A DNA stretch of 64,000 nucleotides from JAADHI01 sp964451325 (lineage in GTDB: Bacteria > Nitrospirota > Nitrospiria > SBBL01 > JAADHI01). The translations under genes were made by a program, and so were the position numbers. Below, piece after piece: positions 42,474 through 51,302 of this stretch (within the stretch, counting starts at the first letter, position 1; every line of letters starts with the position of its first letter). The stretch lies in NCBI GenBank assembly GCA_964451325.1, contig CAYVHO010000010.1, positions 1 to 64,000 of the forward strand, given 5' to 3'. Below the pieces are notes generated by a model. That model was not told the origin of the DNA. It made no database searches and saw only the letters and a list, made by a program, of their open reading frames with translations.

Positions 42474-45400
42474 ATGATACCCGGCGGAATATCAGGAAAA
42501 CTCGGTACTCGATACGAAGCAAAGTGGGTTGTCCGCTGTTTCATGGATGTCATTGGCAACAAAGCGCAATGGCTGAACTTTGAAGGTGTCGAAACAGAAT
42601 ACCAAGGCTTTGAATGTGCCCTTGCCCGTGGGGAAACAACCGAATGGCATCAGTGCAAAATAAATGCACCCAATGGGAATTGGACGATCAGGGCGCTCAA
42701 ACGCGAAGGCATATTGAGGGCATTTTCAAAGCGTTTTTCGAGAAGTTCAAATGCACACTGTTGGTTTATCTCCCAAGGCAATGCCGATGATTTCAAAATC
42801 CTTTCGGAAGACGCGAGAACAGCGAACTCACCCGAACAATATCTGGAAATTCTCTCCAGTAAACACAATCAAGATTTCCAGCAATTAAAAGAAGCTTGGG
42901 CACAACCCGATGAAGTCATCTTTAATTGGCTTAGGCGATGCGAGGTTCGATGTATTCCTGAGGGAGAATTAGATTCGTTTATTGATTCCTACGGCGATCT
43001 TTATTTTCAAAATGGGGGGAAAAGCGCCTATCCCAATCTCCGGGATATTCTTGAAAATCATTTCAACAAAACCCTCACAACCGAATCTGCGCGTGCCGCA
43101 ATAAAATCTCATGGTGTCTTGAAGTTTAAAAATTGGGCTTTTGACCCGAGCATTTCGCAACGATTGAAAGAAGAGACCACAGCTTACCTTGAGACATACA
43201 CCCCTTTTGGCTCTGGGGGAGAAACAATCACCAGAAACCAATCCACCCAACTTGTCGATGAAATACTTAGGGTTGAAGGCTCAGACCTGATCTTGCTCAC
43301 CGGGGTGGCGGGTTCAGGTAAATCGGGAATCGTTCGCACTGCAATCGAACAACTCCGAGAACGTGAAATCCCTCATTTGGCCTTTCGAGTGGATCAGCAT
43401 TTATCGTGTGGTACAAGGGAGGAACTTGGAAAGAAGCTGACCGGGCGAGAAGAAAGCCCTGTCAGCACCTTAAAGGGAACCTTTCTGGAAAAAAATTCTG
43501 TTCTATTTATTGATCAAGTGGACGCAGTGAGTGAAGTCTCAGGCCGTGAGGGTCAAGTCAAAGACGTGATTTTTCCGATGATTACCGATGCGACTCTTTT
43601 TGGGGATGTCAAAATAGTTCTTGTTTGCAGAACATTTGATCTGGAAAGCGATGCACGGCTAAAACGTCTGAAAGAAGCGCAACGAACGAAACAAATTGAT
43701 ATTCCCTTGCTTGATTGGGAGAAAGATATTGAACCGCTTCTGAAAAAGAAAAATATCAATGGTTCGACCTTTAAAGAACCACAACGACAACTGCTTTGTT
43801 TGCCGATAAATCTTTCGGTTTTTCTGGAAATAGACGATCCTGACTTTCTCTTTCATTCTCGGTTTAGTTTGCACGAAAAACTCATCGAAAAAAAACAACG
43901 CACAATAGCAGCGGAACGGAAACCTTCCTGGCCTCTACTCAAACCCTTGATTGCGATGTGTGATTGGATGAGCAAACGACAAAAATTGAATGCGCCTGTT
44001 TCGGTGATGGACGACTATCCGGGAGCTATTGATATTTTGAGATCAGAGGGATTGATCATCTCATCTCGGGGTCAAGTGAGCTTCTTTCACGAGAGTTTCT
44101 TTGACCATATTTATGCGAGGGCTTTTGTAAAGAAGGACATAAGTTTAATAGATTTTCTGAGGGAGACAGAACAACACCTCTTTCGACGAACACAGGTACG
44201 GCAAATTCTGGAAGCCTTGCGCCAAGATGACTTGGAACGCTATTTCCAAGAACTCTCATCGGTACTGGAAAGCAGTCATGTTCGCTTTCACATCAAAGCT
44301 GCGATTTGCCAATGGCTGAACACCATCGACGTACCGGGTGACGCAGAATTTAAGATCATCTCCAAATTTGACAAAACAGGCGACAAATTCCACCAATTTT
44401 TTCGCAGCGCCGTTTTATCCACCGAGGCATGGTTTGATTTGTTGAATAAAAAATCTTGGATTAAAGGGGAACTGGAAGGGCAGAATGTTGCACGTACTGA
44501 AGCGGTGTTGTGGTGGTTTTCGAATATTGCAGGAGAACGCCCCATAGAGGTTGCCAGTTTATTGCGTATCTGGTGGGACAACAACGACGACCGTGCAGAG
44601 CGGCTCCTCAATTGGTTTGGTCATATTAGACGCGCAAAACCTGATGATGCACTTTTTCGCTTATGTGAAGACCTCATCAATTCCCACCCGGTGAATCTAT
44701 TTGAGGAGCAGGGGCGTGATCGTATCATGATGCTCTTGTATTCATGGACAGAAAAATCACCGGAACAATGTGGACGGGTACTTCATGCGCTTTTTGAGGC
44801 TTGGTTTGCCCTTCATCCCCAGCGTAATCCGTTTGCACGCGATGAGGGGAAAACATTTGACACCCATTCCCTGACCAAGCTTGAAAAAAAATCACCCTTA
44901 GCATTTTTACAGGGAACAACGGATGCACTTGTCCGTTCAATTGATATGGTCGTTTCGGAGGGAAAGAGCGGGTGCCACTGGTATGATTTCAATCGTAGAG
45001 TTTATTCTGGGCATCATTTTGGGTTTGACGAGTTTCTGGCGATATATCGATCAGCACTCAAAAAAGTGGTCAAAGAAAACCCCGAAGAAGCGATGAGTCA
45101 CCTTGAAAAACTTGATCCTCATAAACATGAATGTTTGATGCATTTGCATTTGGAGTCCATTCAGGCAAATCCGCTTAAATTAGGAAAGCACTTGCCTAAG
45201 CTTGTCCATGACAAAATGATTTTTGATGCGGGATGGAATGGAACAGGGTGGTTCTCGTTTGCTCATGCTTATCGCGCGGCATTTCAGCATTTGAGGCCTG
45301 ATGAAAAAGATCTTATCGAGCAAATTATTGTAGCCCATGTTCCCGAACTCGATTACGCCATTCTGACTTTGAAAAAAGTTAGGCAGGAAGGAGAAATAGA

Positions 45401-47063
45401 GCCCTATCGGACAAAAGAGGGAGTTATCCGCAATCTCCGCTATTCTGGATACGAACAATGGTGCGTTCTTGAGACCATTGGTAAAGACATGCTCGGTCAA
45501 AGAAGTCGGTCTCGCTTACTCGAACTCCAACGGAAATTTCCCAAAGAGAAACTCTTACGACCGCATCACAACGAAGCGAGATGGGGGAATTCACCTATCA
45601 AGAAACCTCAATGCAAGAGGATGAACGATCAGCATTGGTTCTCTGCCATTCAGCGTTACAGCAATAATGAGGAAAGACGTCGCGGTCATGGTTTTGTTGA
45701 CGGCGGTGCAAGAAATCTCGCCGGAGAGCTACGAGAAGAAACAAAAAAAGACCCGGAACGTTTTGCAAAATTGAGTCTAAAAATTCCTGATACAGCCCAC
45801 CCTTCATACATGGAACATATTTTATGGGGTTTGGCGGAATCCGAAGCGCTTCCTGATGAATTGTTGGTACAAGTTGTCCTGTATGCTCACCGTCATCCAG
45901 AAAAACCTTTCGGCACCCGTATCTCGTACTTGATCGAAAAACACCCTCAGATCGCTAGCAATTCTGAAATATTGGAAATGTTAATTTGGTATGCCTTGAA
46001 GGGGAAAGCAGATGAGAATCAAATCTCAGATGCACAGCATACAGATCGGGAAACAATAACGATCGAGACACTCCTTCAAAAAAGTGGGACGATCTATATG
46101 AGAGGCATCAATGGAGAGCGCGGGCAGGCATGGGAAACTTTAGGAACCATTTTATGGAAAGTCCCGGAAGCCGAACCGCGGGTTTGGGAAACAATTGACA
46201 TCGCCCTTGAGAAAGAATCCCGGATCAGCGTGCGCTGCTGCATCATGAAACCATTGCTTCCCTTATTCAATATGAACAAAGAACGGTTTTCTGAGTCGAT
46301 CCGAAAATTGATCATTCTTCCTGAAGGGGTGGCACAGCAATCAGATGCGTCCCGTCTTTCTCCCTTGATTACCTCTGCGGGGATTCAACTCTTTCCTTAT
46401 ATCTTCAATTGGCTGCCAGAATTGGGTAGTGAACTTGCCCAACTTTTATTAGAAAGTGGGGATGAAACAACAGAACTCATGGGTGCGTGGCTGATCTTCT
46501 GTGCGAGCTTTAGCCACGGCACCCACATTCAAAAAGCAGATGAATTGGAAGCACTCAGCGTCAACCATCGAAGGCTTCTAGCTGATGTCGCCAGCCAAGC
46601 CATCAATTGGGCCGAAAATAGAAATCGTGCGGAAAAACTGTTGAAGAGGTTTTTCTTCGATGAAGACGAACAAATTCGGCAGAAAGCCGCAGATGCCTTT
46701 AGACATATTAAAGCTGATGAAGTTGAGAAATACCGGGAACTCACAGTCATTTTTTTGAAATCCCCCGCTTTCATGGAAAACAGCGCTTCGGTCATGCACA
46801 TGCTGAAATCAGCAACCGGAGATGTTCTTGAGCTTATTGTAGAAGCTGCACAGCAACTCATCAGGAATATCGTGGACAGGGGAGATGAATGCGGCTCACA
46901 CGCAGCAGATGCCCATTATCTACAAGACCTACTAAAACGTGAATACACGGCATCTGAATCAAAGCCGGAAGCCCGGAAAATAATCTTGGATTTAATTGAC
47001 CTCATGCTTAAAAACGAAATTTACGGCGTGGAGGGCATTGTCGCAGCGCACGAGCGATGGTGA
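42474..47063 (+). CDS. Nuclease-STAND NTPase-repeat protein, Avs (AVAST)-like defence protein
   Basis: The 1529-aa protein shows three parts. (1) N-terminal ~220 residues resemble Cap4/DUF4297-type restriction-fold nucleases: RYE at 13-15, E47 in YQGFECAL, and E57-W-H-Q60-C-K62, the acidic/QxK cluster. (2) A P-loop STAND module at about 240-560 has Walker A TGVAGSGKSG near 276, Walker B SVLFIDQVDAV near 342 and an arginine-bearing VCRTFDLESD near 385, followed by a winged-helix-like FFHESFFDHIYA. (3) About 950 residues of helical, HEAT/TPR-like repeats serve as a likely sensor. This is the Avs layout; phage-protein recognition is inference. No family assignment was possible by eye. Confidence 0.75.
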   Translation: MIPGGISGKLGTRYEAKWVVRCFMDVIGNKAQWLNFEGVETEYQGFECALARGETTEWHQCKINAPNGNWTIRALKREGILRAFSKRFSRSSNAHCWFISQGNADDFKILSEDARTANSPEQYLEILSSKHNQDFQQLKEAWAQPDEVIFNWLRRCEVRCIPEGELDSFIDSYGDLYFQNGGKSAYPNLRDILENHFNKTLTTESARAAIKSHGVLKFKNWAFDPSISQRLKEETTAYLETYTPFGSGGETITRNQSTQLVDEILRVEGSDLILLTGVAGSGKSGIVRTAIEQLREREIPHLAFRVDQHLSCGTREELGKKLTGREESPVSTLKGTFLEKNSVLFIDQVDAVSEVSGREGQVKDVIFPMITDATLFGDVKIVLVCRTFDLESDARLKRLKEAQRTKQIDIPLLDWEKDIEPLLKKKNINGSTFKEPQRQLLCLPINLSVFLEIDDPDFLFHSRFSLHEKLIEKKQRTIAAERKPSWPLLKPLIAMCDWMSKRQKLNAPVSVMDDYPGAIDILRSEGLIISSRGQVSFFHESFFDHIYARAFVKKDISLIDFLRETEQHLFRRTQVRQILEALRQDDLERYFQELSSVLESSHVRFHIKAAICQWLNTIDVPGDAEFKIISKFDKTGDKFHQFFRSAVLSTEAWFDLLNKKSWIKGELEGQNVARTEAVLWWFSNIAGERPIEVASLLRIWWDNNDDRAERLLNWFGHIRRAKPDDALFRLCEDLINSHPVNLFEEQGRDRIMMLLYSWTEKSPEQCGRVLHALFEAWFALHPQRNPFARDEGKTFDTHSLTKLEKKSPLAFLQGTTDALVRSIDMVVSEGKSGCHWYDFNRRVYSGHHFGFDEFLAIYRSALKKVVKENPEEAMSHLEKLDPHKHECLMHLHLESIQANPLKLGKHLPKLVHDKMIFDAGWNGTGWFSFAHAYRAAFQHLRPDEKDLIEQIIVAHVPELDYAILTLKKVRQEGEIEPYRTKEGVIRNLRYSGYEQWCVLETIGKDMLGQRSRSRLLELQRKFPKEKLLRPHHNEARWGNSPIKKPQCKRMNDQHWFSAIQRYSNNEERRRGHGFVDGGARNLAGELREETKKDPERFAKLSLKIPDTAHPSYMEHILWGLAESEALPDELLVQVVLYAHRHPEKPFGTRISYLIEKHPQIASNSEILEMLIWYALKGKADENQISDAQHTDRETITIETLLQKSGTIYMRGINGERGQAWETLGTILWKVPEAEPRVWETIDIALEKESRISVRCCIMKPLLPLFNMNKERFSESIRKLIILPEGVAQQSDASRLSPLITSAGIQLFPYIFNWLPELGSELAQLLLESGDETTELMGAWLIFCASFSHGTHIQKADELEALSVNHRRLLADVASQAINWAENRNRAEKLLKRFFFDEDEQIRQKAADAFRHIKADEVEKYRELTVIFLKSPAFMENSASVMHMLKSATGDVLELIVEAAQQLIRNIVDRGDECGSHAADAHYLQDLLKREYTASESKPEARKIILDLIDLMLKNEIYGVEGIVAAHERW

Positions 47064-47159
47064 GCCATTTCCGCAAAATCGTACCGAAATGATGGGCAAA
47101 AAGGGGACATTCATCTGGACGTTATAACATCCACAAAACCCAAGCGCTTGACCACTGCT

Positions 47160-47414
47160 TTAGTAGTGATAACGGCAAGATAGAATGATAATGGACTCTT
47201 TTTCTGCTTTGTAAACCAAACGATTTTTTTGATCGATACGACGTGACCAAGAACCGGAAAGACTGTGTTTCAAAGGTTCGGGTTTTCCAGTTCCGATGAA
47301 GGGATCTTTTAATATCTCGTCGGAAAGTTTAAGTATCTTTGATGCCGTTCTGTGGTCTTTTTTAACCCAGTATCTCAGGTCGTCAAGGGCATCAGGATCA
47401 AATACCAATTTCAT
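47160..47414 (-). CDS. yoeB: YoeB-family mRNA interferase toxin
   Basis: The 84-aa RelE-fold toxin begins KLVFDPDALDDLRYWVKKD and contains the family core LSDEILKDPFIGTGKPEPLKHSL, WSRRIDQKNRLVY and the C-terminal active-site tail SCRYHY. Catalytic Glu, Arg, His and Tyr positions of YoeB all appear. It cleaves mRNA on the ribosome. It overlaps the antitoxin end by 17 bases and is transcribed from the palindromic promoter upstream of yefM. Confidence 0.95.
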   Translation of the reverse strand: MKLVFDPDALDDLRYWVKKDHRTASKILKLSDEILKDPFIGTGKPEPLKHSLSGSWSRRIDQKNRLVYKAEKESIIILSCRYHY

Positions 47415-47673
47415 TCTGAAGATCTTCTATACTATCGAAGGGTATCCTATCGGAAGGCTCACGATTAAGGGCCTTTAGAAGTCGTTTGGTATTTTTAGGG
47501 GAAGAAAGCAAATAGCTGGTTTCTTCCATAGAAGCGTAATCCTGCTTGGAAACAATCACGACATCCTCGCCATTTTTTCTTTCAACGAGAAGCGGAAGGT
47601 GTTCGCTACAGACTTTATCGAGGTAGGACTTCAAGCTGCTTCGCAACTGGCTGTATGATACGGACTGATTCAT
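47398..47673 (-). CDS. yefM: YefM/Phd-family antitoxin
   Basis: The 91-aa antitoxin starts MNQSVSYSQLRSSLKSYLDKV, then PLLVERKNGEDVVIVSKQDYASMEETSYL, the Phd/YefM DNA-binding fold. An acidic C-terminus (FDSIEDLQNEIGI) follows that neutralises YoeB. The start at 47673 follows a perfect AGGAGG site. An upstream in-frame start at 47727 would place the promoter inside the gene. Confidence 0.93.
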   Translation of the reverse strand: MNQSVSYSQLRSSLKSYLDKVCSEHLPLLVERKNGEDVVIVSKQDYASMEETSYLLSSPKNTKRLLKALNREPSDRIPFDSIEDLQNEIGI

Positions 47674-47684
47674 TTTGCCTCCTA

Positions 47685-47727
47685 ATATGTACAGAACTAC
47701 TGTACGTATTAGGAGGGGGAGTGTCAA
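47685..47727 (-). promoter_or_regulatory. yefM-yoeB promoter with embedded palindromic operator
   Basis: Minus strand: TTGACA (47722-47727), a 17-bp spacer and TACAGT (47699-47704). The -10 lies inside a palindrome GTACAG-N5-CTGTAC (47689-47705) that extends weakly to 47685-47709. YefM operators contain TGTACA-like half sites, so the antitoxin complex should block RNA polymerase directly. Confidence 0.75.
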
Positions 47728-47832
47728 GGCTTATTTAAACCATCGAAGGGTCTGTTTTTCACGCCTTCTGGCTTCCTGATCCTCGTGAGGACGGGCTGTT
47801 AAACGGTATGATCTTAACGATGATTTTGAGCT

Positions 47833-47856
47833 AGAGTATATATTGATATATACTCT
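47833..47856 (+). promoter_or_regulatory. Perfect 10-bp-arm palindrome before the nucleotidyltransferase gene
   Basis: AGAGTATATA, four bases, then TATATACTCT lie five bases before the ATG at 47862. The A+T-rich arms offer -10-like TATATT/TATACT. This fits an autoregulatory operator of the downstream pair and suggests a leaderless transcript. Confidence 0.65.
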
Positions 47857-47861
47857 AAGAC

Positions 47862-48323
47862 ATGTTCCTTTTACGTGTCGTCGATTCCCTTGAAAAACAG
47901 GGGGTTCCTTATGCCTTGGTCGGAGGCCATGCTGTGGCGCTTCATGGTGCTGTTCGAGGGACGATTGATTTAGATTTTGTGATTCATTTGAATGAAAGGG
48001 GCTTTAAGTCTGCTGAACAGGCTTTGCTCAATATCGGGCTCAAATCGCGTCTTCCGGTTAGCGCAGAGGATGTTTTTAGATTTCGCGAAGAATATATCAA
48101 GAACAAAAATTTGATCGCCTGGTCATTTTATCATCCGAATCATCCCATTGAAGTTGTGAATATCATTATTACGGAAGACCTCAAAAAAATGAAGACGATC
48201 TCTAAAAAAGTCGCAGGAAAAAATATCCGTTTGGTGAGTATTCTAGATTTGATTGCAATGAAAAAAAAGTCCAAGCGTCCGCAGGATATAGAAGACATTA
48301 AGGCATTGGAAAAACTAAAATGA
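47862..48323 (+). CDS. AbiEii/MNT-like nucleotidyltransferase
   Basis: The 153-aa protein has the nucleotidyltransferase signature ALVGGHAVALHGAVRGTIDLDF: the GG pair at 21-22 and metal-binding D36 and D38. A middle region with WSFYHPNHPIEVVNIIITE and a C-terminal KKSKRPQDIEDIKALEKL follow. It overlaps the downstream CopG-type gene by four bases. Such nucleotidyltransferase/antitoxin pairs occur as type IV or MNT-type modules that modify tRNA or partner proteins. Which member is toxin is not certain. A palindrome at 47833-47856 sits directly before it. Confidence 0.78.
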   Translation: MFLLRVVDSLEKQGVPYALVGGHAVALHGAVRGTIDLDFVIHLNERGFKSAEQALLNIGLKSRLPVSAEDVFRFREEYIKNKNLIAWSFYHPNHPIEVVNIIITEDLKKMKTISKKVAGKNIRLVSILDLIAMKKKSKRPQDIEDIKALEKLK

Positions 48324-48562
48324 AAACCGTCCAATATTTTAGCGATGAATATTTAGAAGCATGCAAAAAACTATCGCCGGATCATATCGCCGAATTTTTA
48401 GAATCATTTCGTTTGATGCATGCGCCTGCGGATAAAACAAAACTCATCAGTATTAAAATACCCGAATCACTGCTGAGCGCATTCCGTAACAAATGTGAAA
48501 CAAACAAGCTCAAGTATCAAACCCAGATCAAAACATTGATGCGCGAATGGGTCTGTCGGTGA
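48320..48562 (+). CDS. CopG/BrnA-like ribbon-helix-helix partner protein
   Basis: The 80-aa protein ends with a ribbon-helix-helix domain: LISIKIPESLLSAFRNKCETN, then KYQTQIKTLMREWV. The front part (FSDEYLEACKKLSPDHIAEF) is common to antitoxin-like CopG proteins found beside nucleotidyltransferases. ATG overlaps the stop of the upstream gene. It probably binds the palindrome at 47833-47856 and controls the pair; this is inferred from fold and position. Confidence 0.75.
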   Translation: MKTVQYFSDEYLEACKKLSPDHIAEFLESFRLMHAPADKTKLISIKIPESLLSAFRNKCETNKLKYQTQIKTLMREWVCR

Positions 48563-48675
48563 GTATTTCGGGCGCTCGTGATTTACGAAGTGCATTGTTG
48601 CGTGGGCTTTCCAGAGAAAGGGAATCAAATGCTGGGATTGTTGGTCTACTCAATAAAGACTCAATCGATTTTTGC

Positions 48676-50460
48676 TCAGTGAAGCTGAAAGCGCTGGCTT
48701 AGGATTTTTTCACCGCCGTCCCGTCCGAGGTCGATTTTGATTTCAAGCTCTAGACCTCTTTGTTGATTAAAATCTCCGGTTTCAAAGGCCATGCCGCTCA
48801 AAATAAGAAATTGTTTATTGTCGATGATCCTTGTTTTGATGTTATCCAGCGCCTTCAAGTGAAAATGTTTGTCTTGGTTTGTTTTAAAGTGTGTGATTTT
48901 GTAGTGGGCAGGCGATTTAAAAATACTGCTCGTTGCTTTTAGGAGGAGCAGCACATCGTATTGTTTATTTTTTGAGAGAAAGGCCGGAGCGGATTTTTCC
49001 CCAACTTCACGTAGCTCTATTCGGCCTGCGGTATAGTGTGTGCGCGAATTTTTTCCCGAAAAAGGCGTGTAGAGTGGATCGCCAATCATCACCATCATCC
49101 AACTTAAATAGCTTTGAGAGGCCCAGTAGGCTTCCCCCGCAGACCAGCCCTGAAAAAGTTTCGGGTAAAACAAATCTGCGTGAGGAAAGGCATCTAAAAA
49201 GGGTTCTGAAATGGGCCCACTGCAAAAAGCCACCCCATGCGCCAATAAACCCGCACACCAAGGGTTTTTTTTGTCTGGATTAAAATGTCGAATGTCTGAG
49301 GCTTCGCCACTTGCGGTATGAACCGCAAAAGCGCCGGCTGCAAAGTGAGATTCAAAGACATCCTGGTAATTTTGCAAGGCGTACCATCCCCAATAAAAGA
49401 GGGTGTTTGGGCAAGCACCTTTTTCAAATAGTGTCTTTTTTTCATCAAATATTGTTTGAAACCCTGCATTGTGGGTTTCAATGTAAGCGCGTCTCACCCA
49501 GGTTTCTCCGAGGGCATTGCCTGATTTTGTTTGCCCGATGGTGGATCGTCTTGCATCAAAACACCCGATGCCAGCGGGGCCATTTTTTTCAGCTTGAATG
49601 GCCAAATCGACTAAGTTTTTTGAAATTTCAAGACTGGGCCCTTCGAGCCGAGCACTGAGATAAATCATGCCATTTTGTTCGAGAAGGCCTGCTGCTTTTG
49701 AACGTTTTCTAAATGCTCGAAATTTCATGCCTTGCGAAAAATAAGGGTTTGCGGTTCGTCCGAAGTAGGCCTTGAGTCGTGTGCTCTTTGTCGCGGATGC
49801 GCCGTAAACATCGCGGCGAAAAAGCCAGGCCAGTTCTGAATCAAGCGAAGCATGGTTTGCGAGGACTTGTGCTGCCCTCTTTCGAGCACTGGCATGTTGC
49901 TGGGCGAGTAAGGCATCCCAGATGGGTTCTATTTTTTTGAGCTCGGTTTTGCTTTTTTCGATCCGTTCTCGTAAGTGGTGAATTTTTTTTGTATTTGCAT
50001 TGGGATCTGCAAGCTTTTCTTTGAGTTTGTTCTGATATTTTGTAATGTTTCTTTTAAGTTTTGGCGCAAGTGCTGAGGGGCCAGCCACTTTGTAAGGCAC
50101 ATCATAAAGCGTCAGGAGTAGGAGTATCTTTTCTTTTAGCTCAGTCTTTTCAAGAAATTGTTGAAGGGGTTTGACGATCTTTTCTTGAAAAGACTTGTGC
50201 GAAATCGGGCGTCGATGTTTCTGATTTGGGAAATCAACTGTGAACAGGTTTTTTTGAGGAATATTGCGTTTTTTCATGTAGTAGCGCGCAAGCGCCATCG
50301 AATCATCTGAGGCTTCGTTGGCGATGACGAGGACTTCTTCCGGTCTGAGATTTTCATTGTCGTCCGGGGTTTGGGTTTCGAGGGCGTGTGCGCTTTGCAT
50401 GCTAGAAATGTAGGCAAGCATGAATCCGACTATTAGGGAGAGTTGCACTAAAAATCTCAC
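48676..50460 (-). CDS. TIGR03790-family secreted protein
   Basis: The 594-aa protein has a signal peptide (about 1-26, ending SAHALE) and no other membrane segment. The first part contains LRPEEVLVIANEASDDSMALARYYM, the hallmark of the TIGR03790 family, followed by IPQKNLFTVDFP and a long coiled insertion (about 125-180, LKRNITKYQNKLKEKLADPN). The C-terminal half keeps ETWVRRAYIETH, TLFYWGWYALQNYQDVFES, FAAGAFAVHTASGEA and MVMIGDPLYTPF. The function of this family is not established; a cysteine-peptidase-like (caspase/gingipain) fold has been suggested for similar proteins, and no claim is made here. Confidence 0.8.
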   Translation of the reverse strand: MRFLVQLSLIVGFMLAYISSMQSAHALETQTPDDNENLRPEEVLVIANEASDDSMALARYYMKKRNIPQKNLFTVDFPNQKHRRPISHKSFQEKIVKPLQQFLEKTELKEKILLLLTLYDVPYKVAGPSALAPKLKRNITKYQNKLKEKLADPNANTKKIHHLRERIEKSKTELKKIEPIWDALLAQQHASARKRAAQVLANHASLDSELAWLFRRDVYGASATKSTRLKAYFGRTANPYFSQGMKFRAFRKRSKAAGLLEQNGMIYLSARLEGPSLEISKNLVDLAIQAEKNGPAGIGCFDARRSTIGQTKSGNALGETWVRRAYIETHNAGFQTIFDEKKTLFEKGACPNTLFYWGWYALQNYQDVFESHFAAGAFAVHTASGEASDIRHFNPDKKNPWCAGLLAHGVAFCSGPISEPFLDAFPHADLFYPKLFQGWSAGEAYWASQSYLSWMMVMIGDPLYTPFSGKNSRTHYTAGRIELREVGEKSAPAFLSKNKQYDVLLLLKATSSIFKSPAHYKITHFKTNQDKHFHLKALDNIKTRIIDNKQFLILSGMAFETGDFNQQRGLELEIKIDLGRDGGEKILSQRFQLH

Positions 50461-50463
50461 AAG

Positions 50464-51219
50464 CTATCCTGAGTGTGGAAGCTCAATGGAGAGTGTGACG
50501 CCCCCTTCGTCCCCATTGTTTTTAAAGCGCATACATCCTCCGTGCTGAGTCACGATTTGCTGCGAAATCGCAAGGCCCAATCCGGAGCCATTGCGTTTTG
50601 TTGTAAAAAAGGGAACAAAAATCTTTTCCAGGTTTTCTGATGGGATACCGGGGCCGCTGTCTTTAATTTTAATCATGAAACGCTGTTTAGAGCGTATTGC
50701 CTGAATCTCGAGCTTCCCTTTTCCCTGCATTGCCTGAACCGCATTCAATATTGCGTTAACCAAGACTTGATGAACTGCGTCGGGGTCAATTTGAACTGGG
50801 GGCAGGTGATCGGGTATATCGGTGCGAATAAGGAGTTTTGATTTTTGTTCGGGTGTAATGGCGAAATACAGGGCTTTTTTGAGGAGTGGGCCGATGTGAG
50901 TTGATTCATAATTTAGCTCAGGCACTCTGCCGTATTCAATAAACTCACCCAAAAAATGGTTGAGGCGTTTTATTTCAGTGACGATGGCTTCAACCAGCGC
51001 CTCTTGTTCTTTGTCTTGGTTTTTTTGTGCCAGCAGCTCAACCAGAGACTGGATGACCGCGAGCGGATTTCGGATTTCATGCGCGACGCCAGCCGAGAGT
51101 ATCCTGAGGGCCGAAAATGCCTCTTTTGTTTTTGTAGTTGACAAGGGAAAGGGAACCTTTTTAAAATCTACAGATTTTTCTGAGGGCTTTGAAAGTGTCC
51201 TCAATATTATCACCATCAC
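50464..51219 (-). CDS. Cytosolic sensor histidine kinase (NtrB-like core)
   Basis: The 251-aa protein has only a HisKA domain (phospho-acceptor His in LSAGVAHEIRNPLAVIQ, near 48) and a HATPase domain: N-box NAILNAVQAM, G1 IKDSGPGIPSENLEKIF and G2 GSGLGLAISQQIV. No transmembrane or PAS segment is present, so signal input is likely by a partner. No response regulator is adjacent. It diverges from aclB across only 83 bp, so it may influence or be co-regulated with the rTCA operon; this is inference. The TIGR03790 gene follows four bases downstream. Confidence 0.88.
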   Translation of the reverse strand: MMVIILRTLSKPSEKSVDFKKVPFPLSTTKTKEAFSALRILSAGVAHEIRNPLAVIQSLVELLAQKNQDKEQEALVEAIVTEIKRLNHFLGEFIEYGRVPELNYESTHIGPLLKKALYFAITPEQKSKLLIRTDIPDHLPPVQIDPDAVHQVLVNAILNAVQAMQGKGKLEIQAIRSKQRFMIKIKDSGPGIPSENLEKIFVPFFTTKRNGSGLGLAISQQIVTQHGGCMRFKNNGDEGGVTLSIELPHSG

Positions 51220-51302
51220 TATGGCTAAGGTAAATTGTTTTTTGTAAGTGCAGGATCTTGTAGTTGAAACGTTGACTCAGTGAATTTAGTGGAGGCAGTA
51301 TT

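Noticed and set aside
47095..47140. Sequence AAAAAGGGGACATTC resembling flanks of REP-associated transposases
   Set aside because: No transposase or second copy was found in the window, so an element end cannot be supported.
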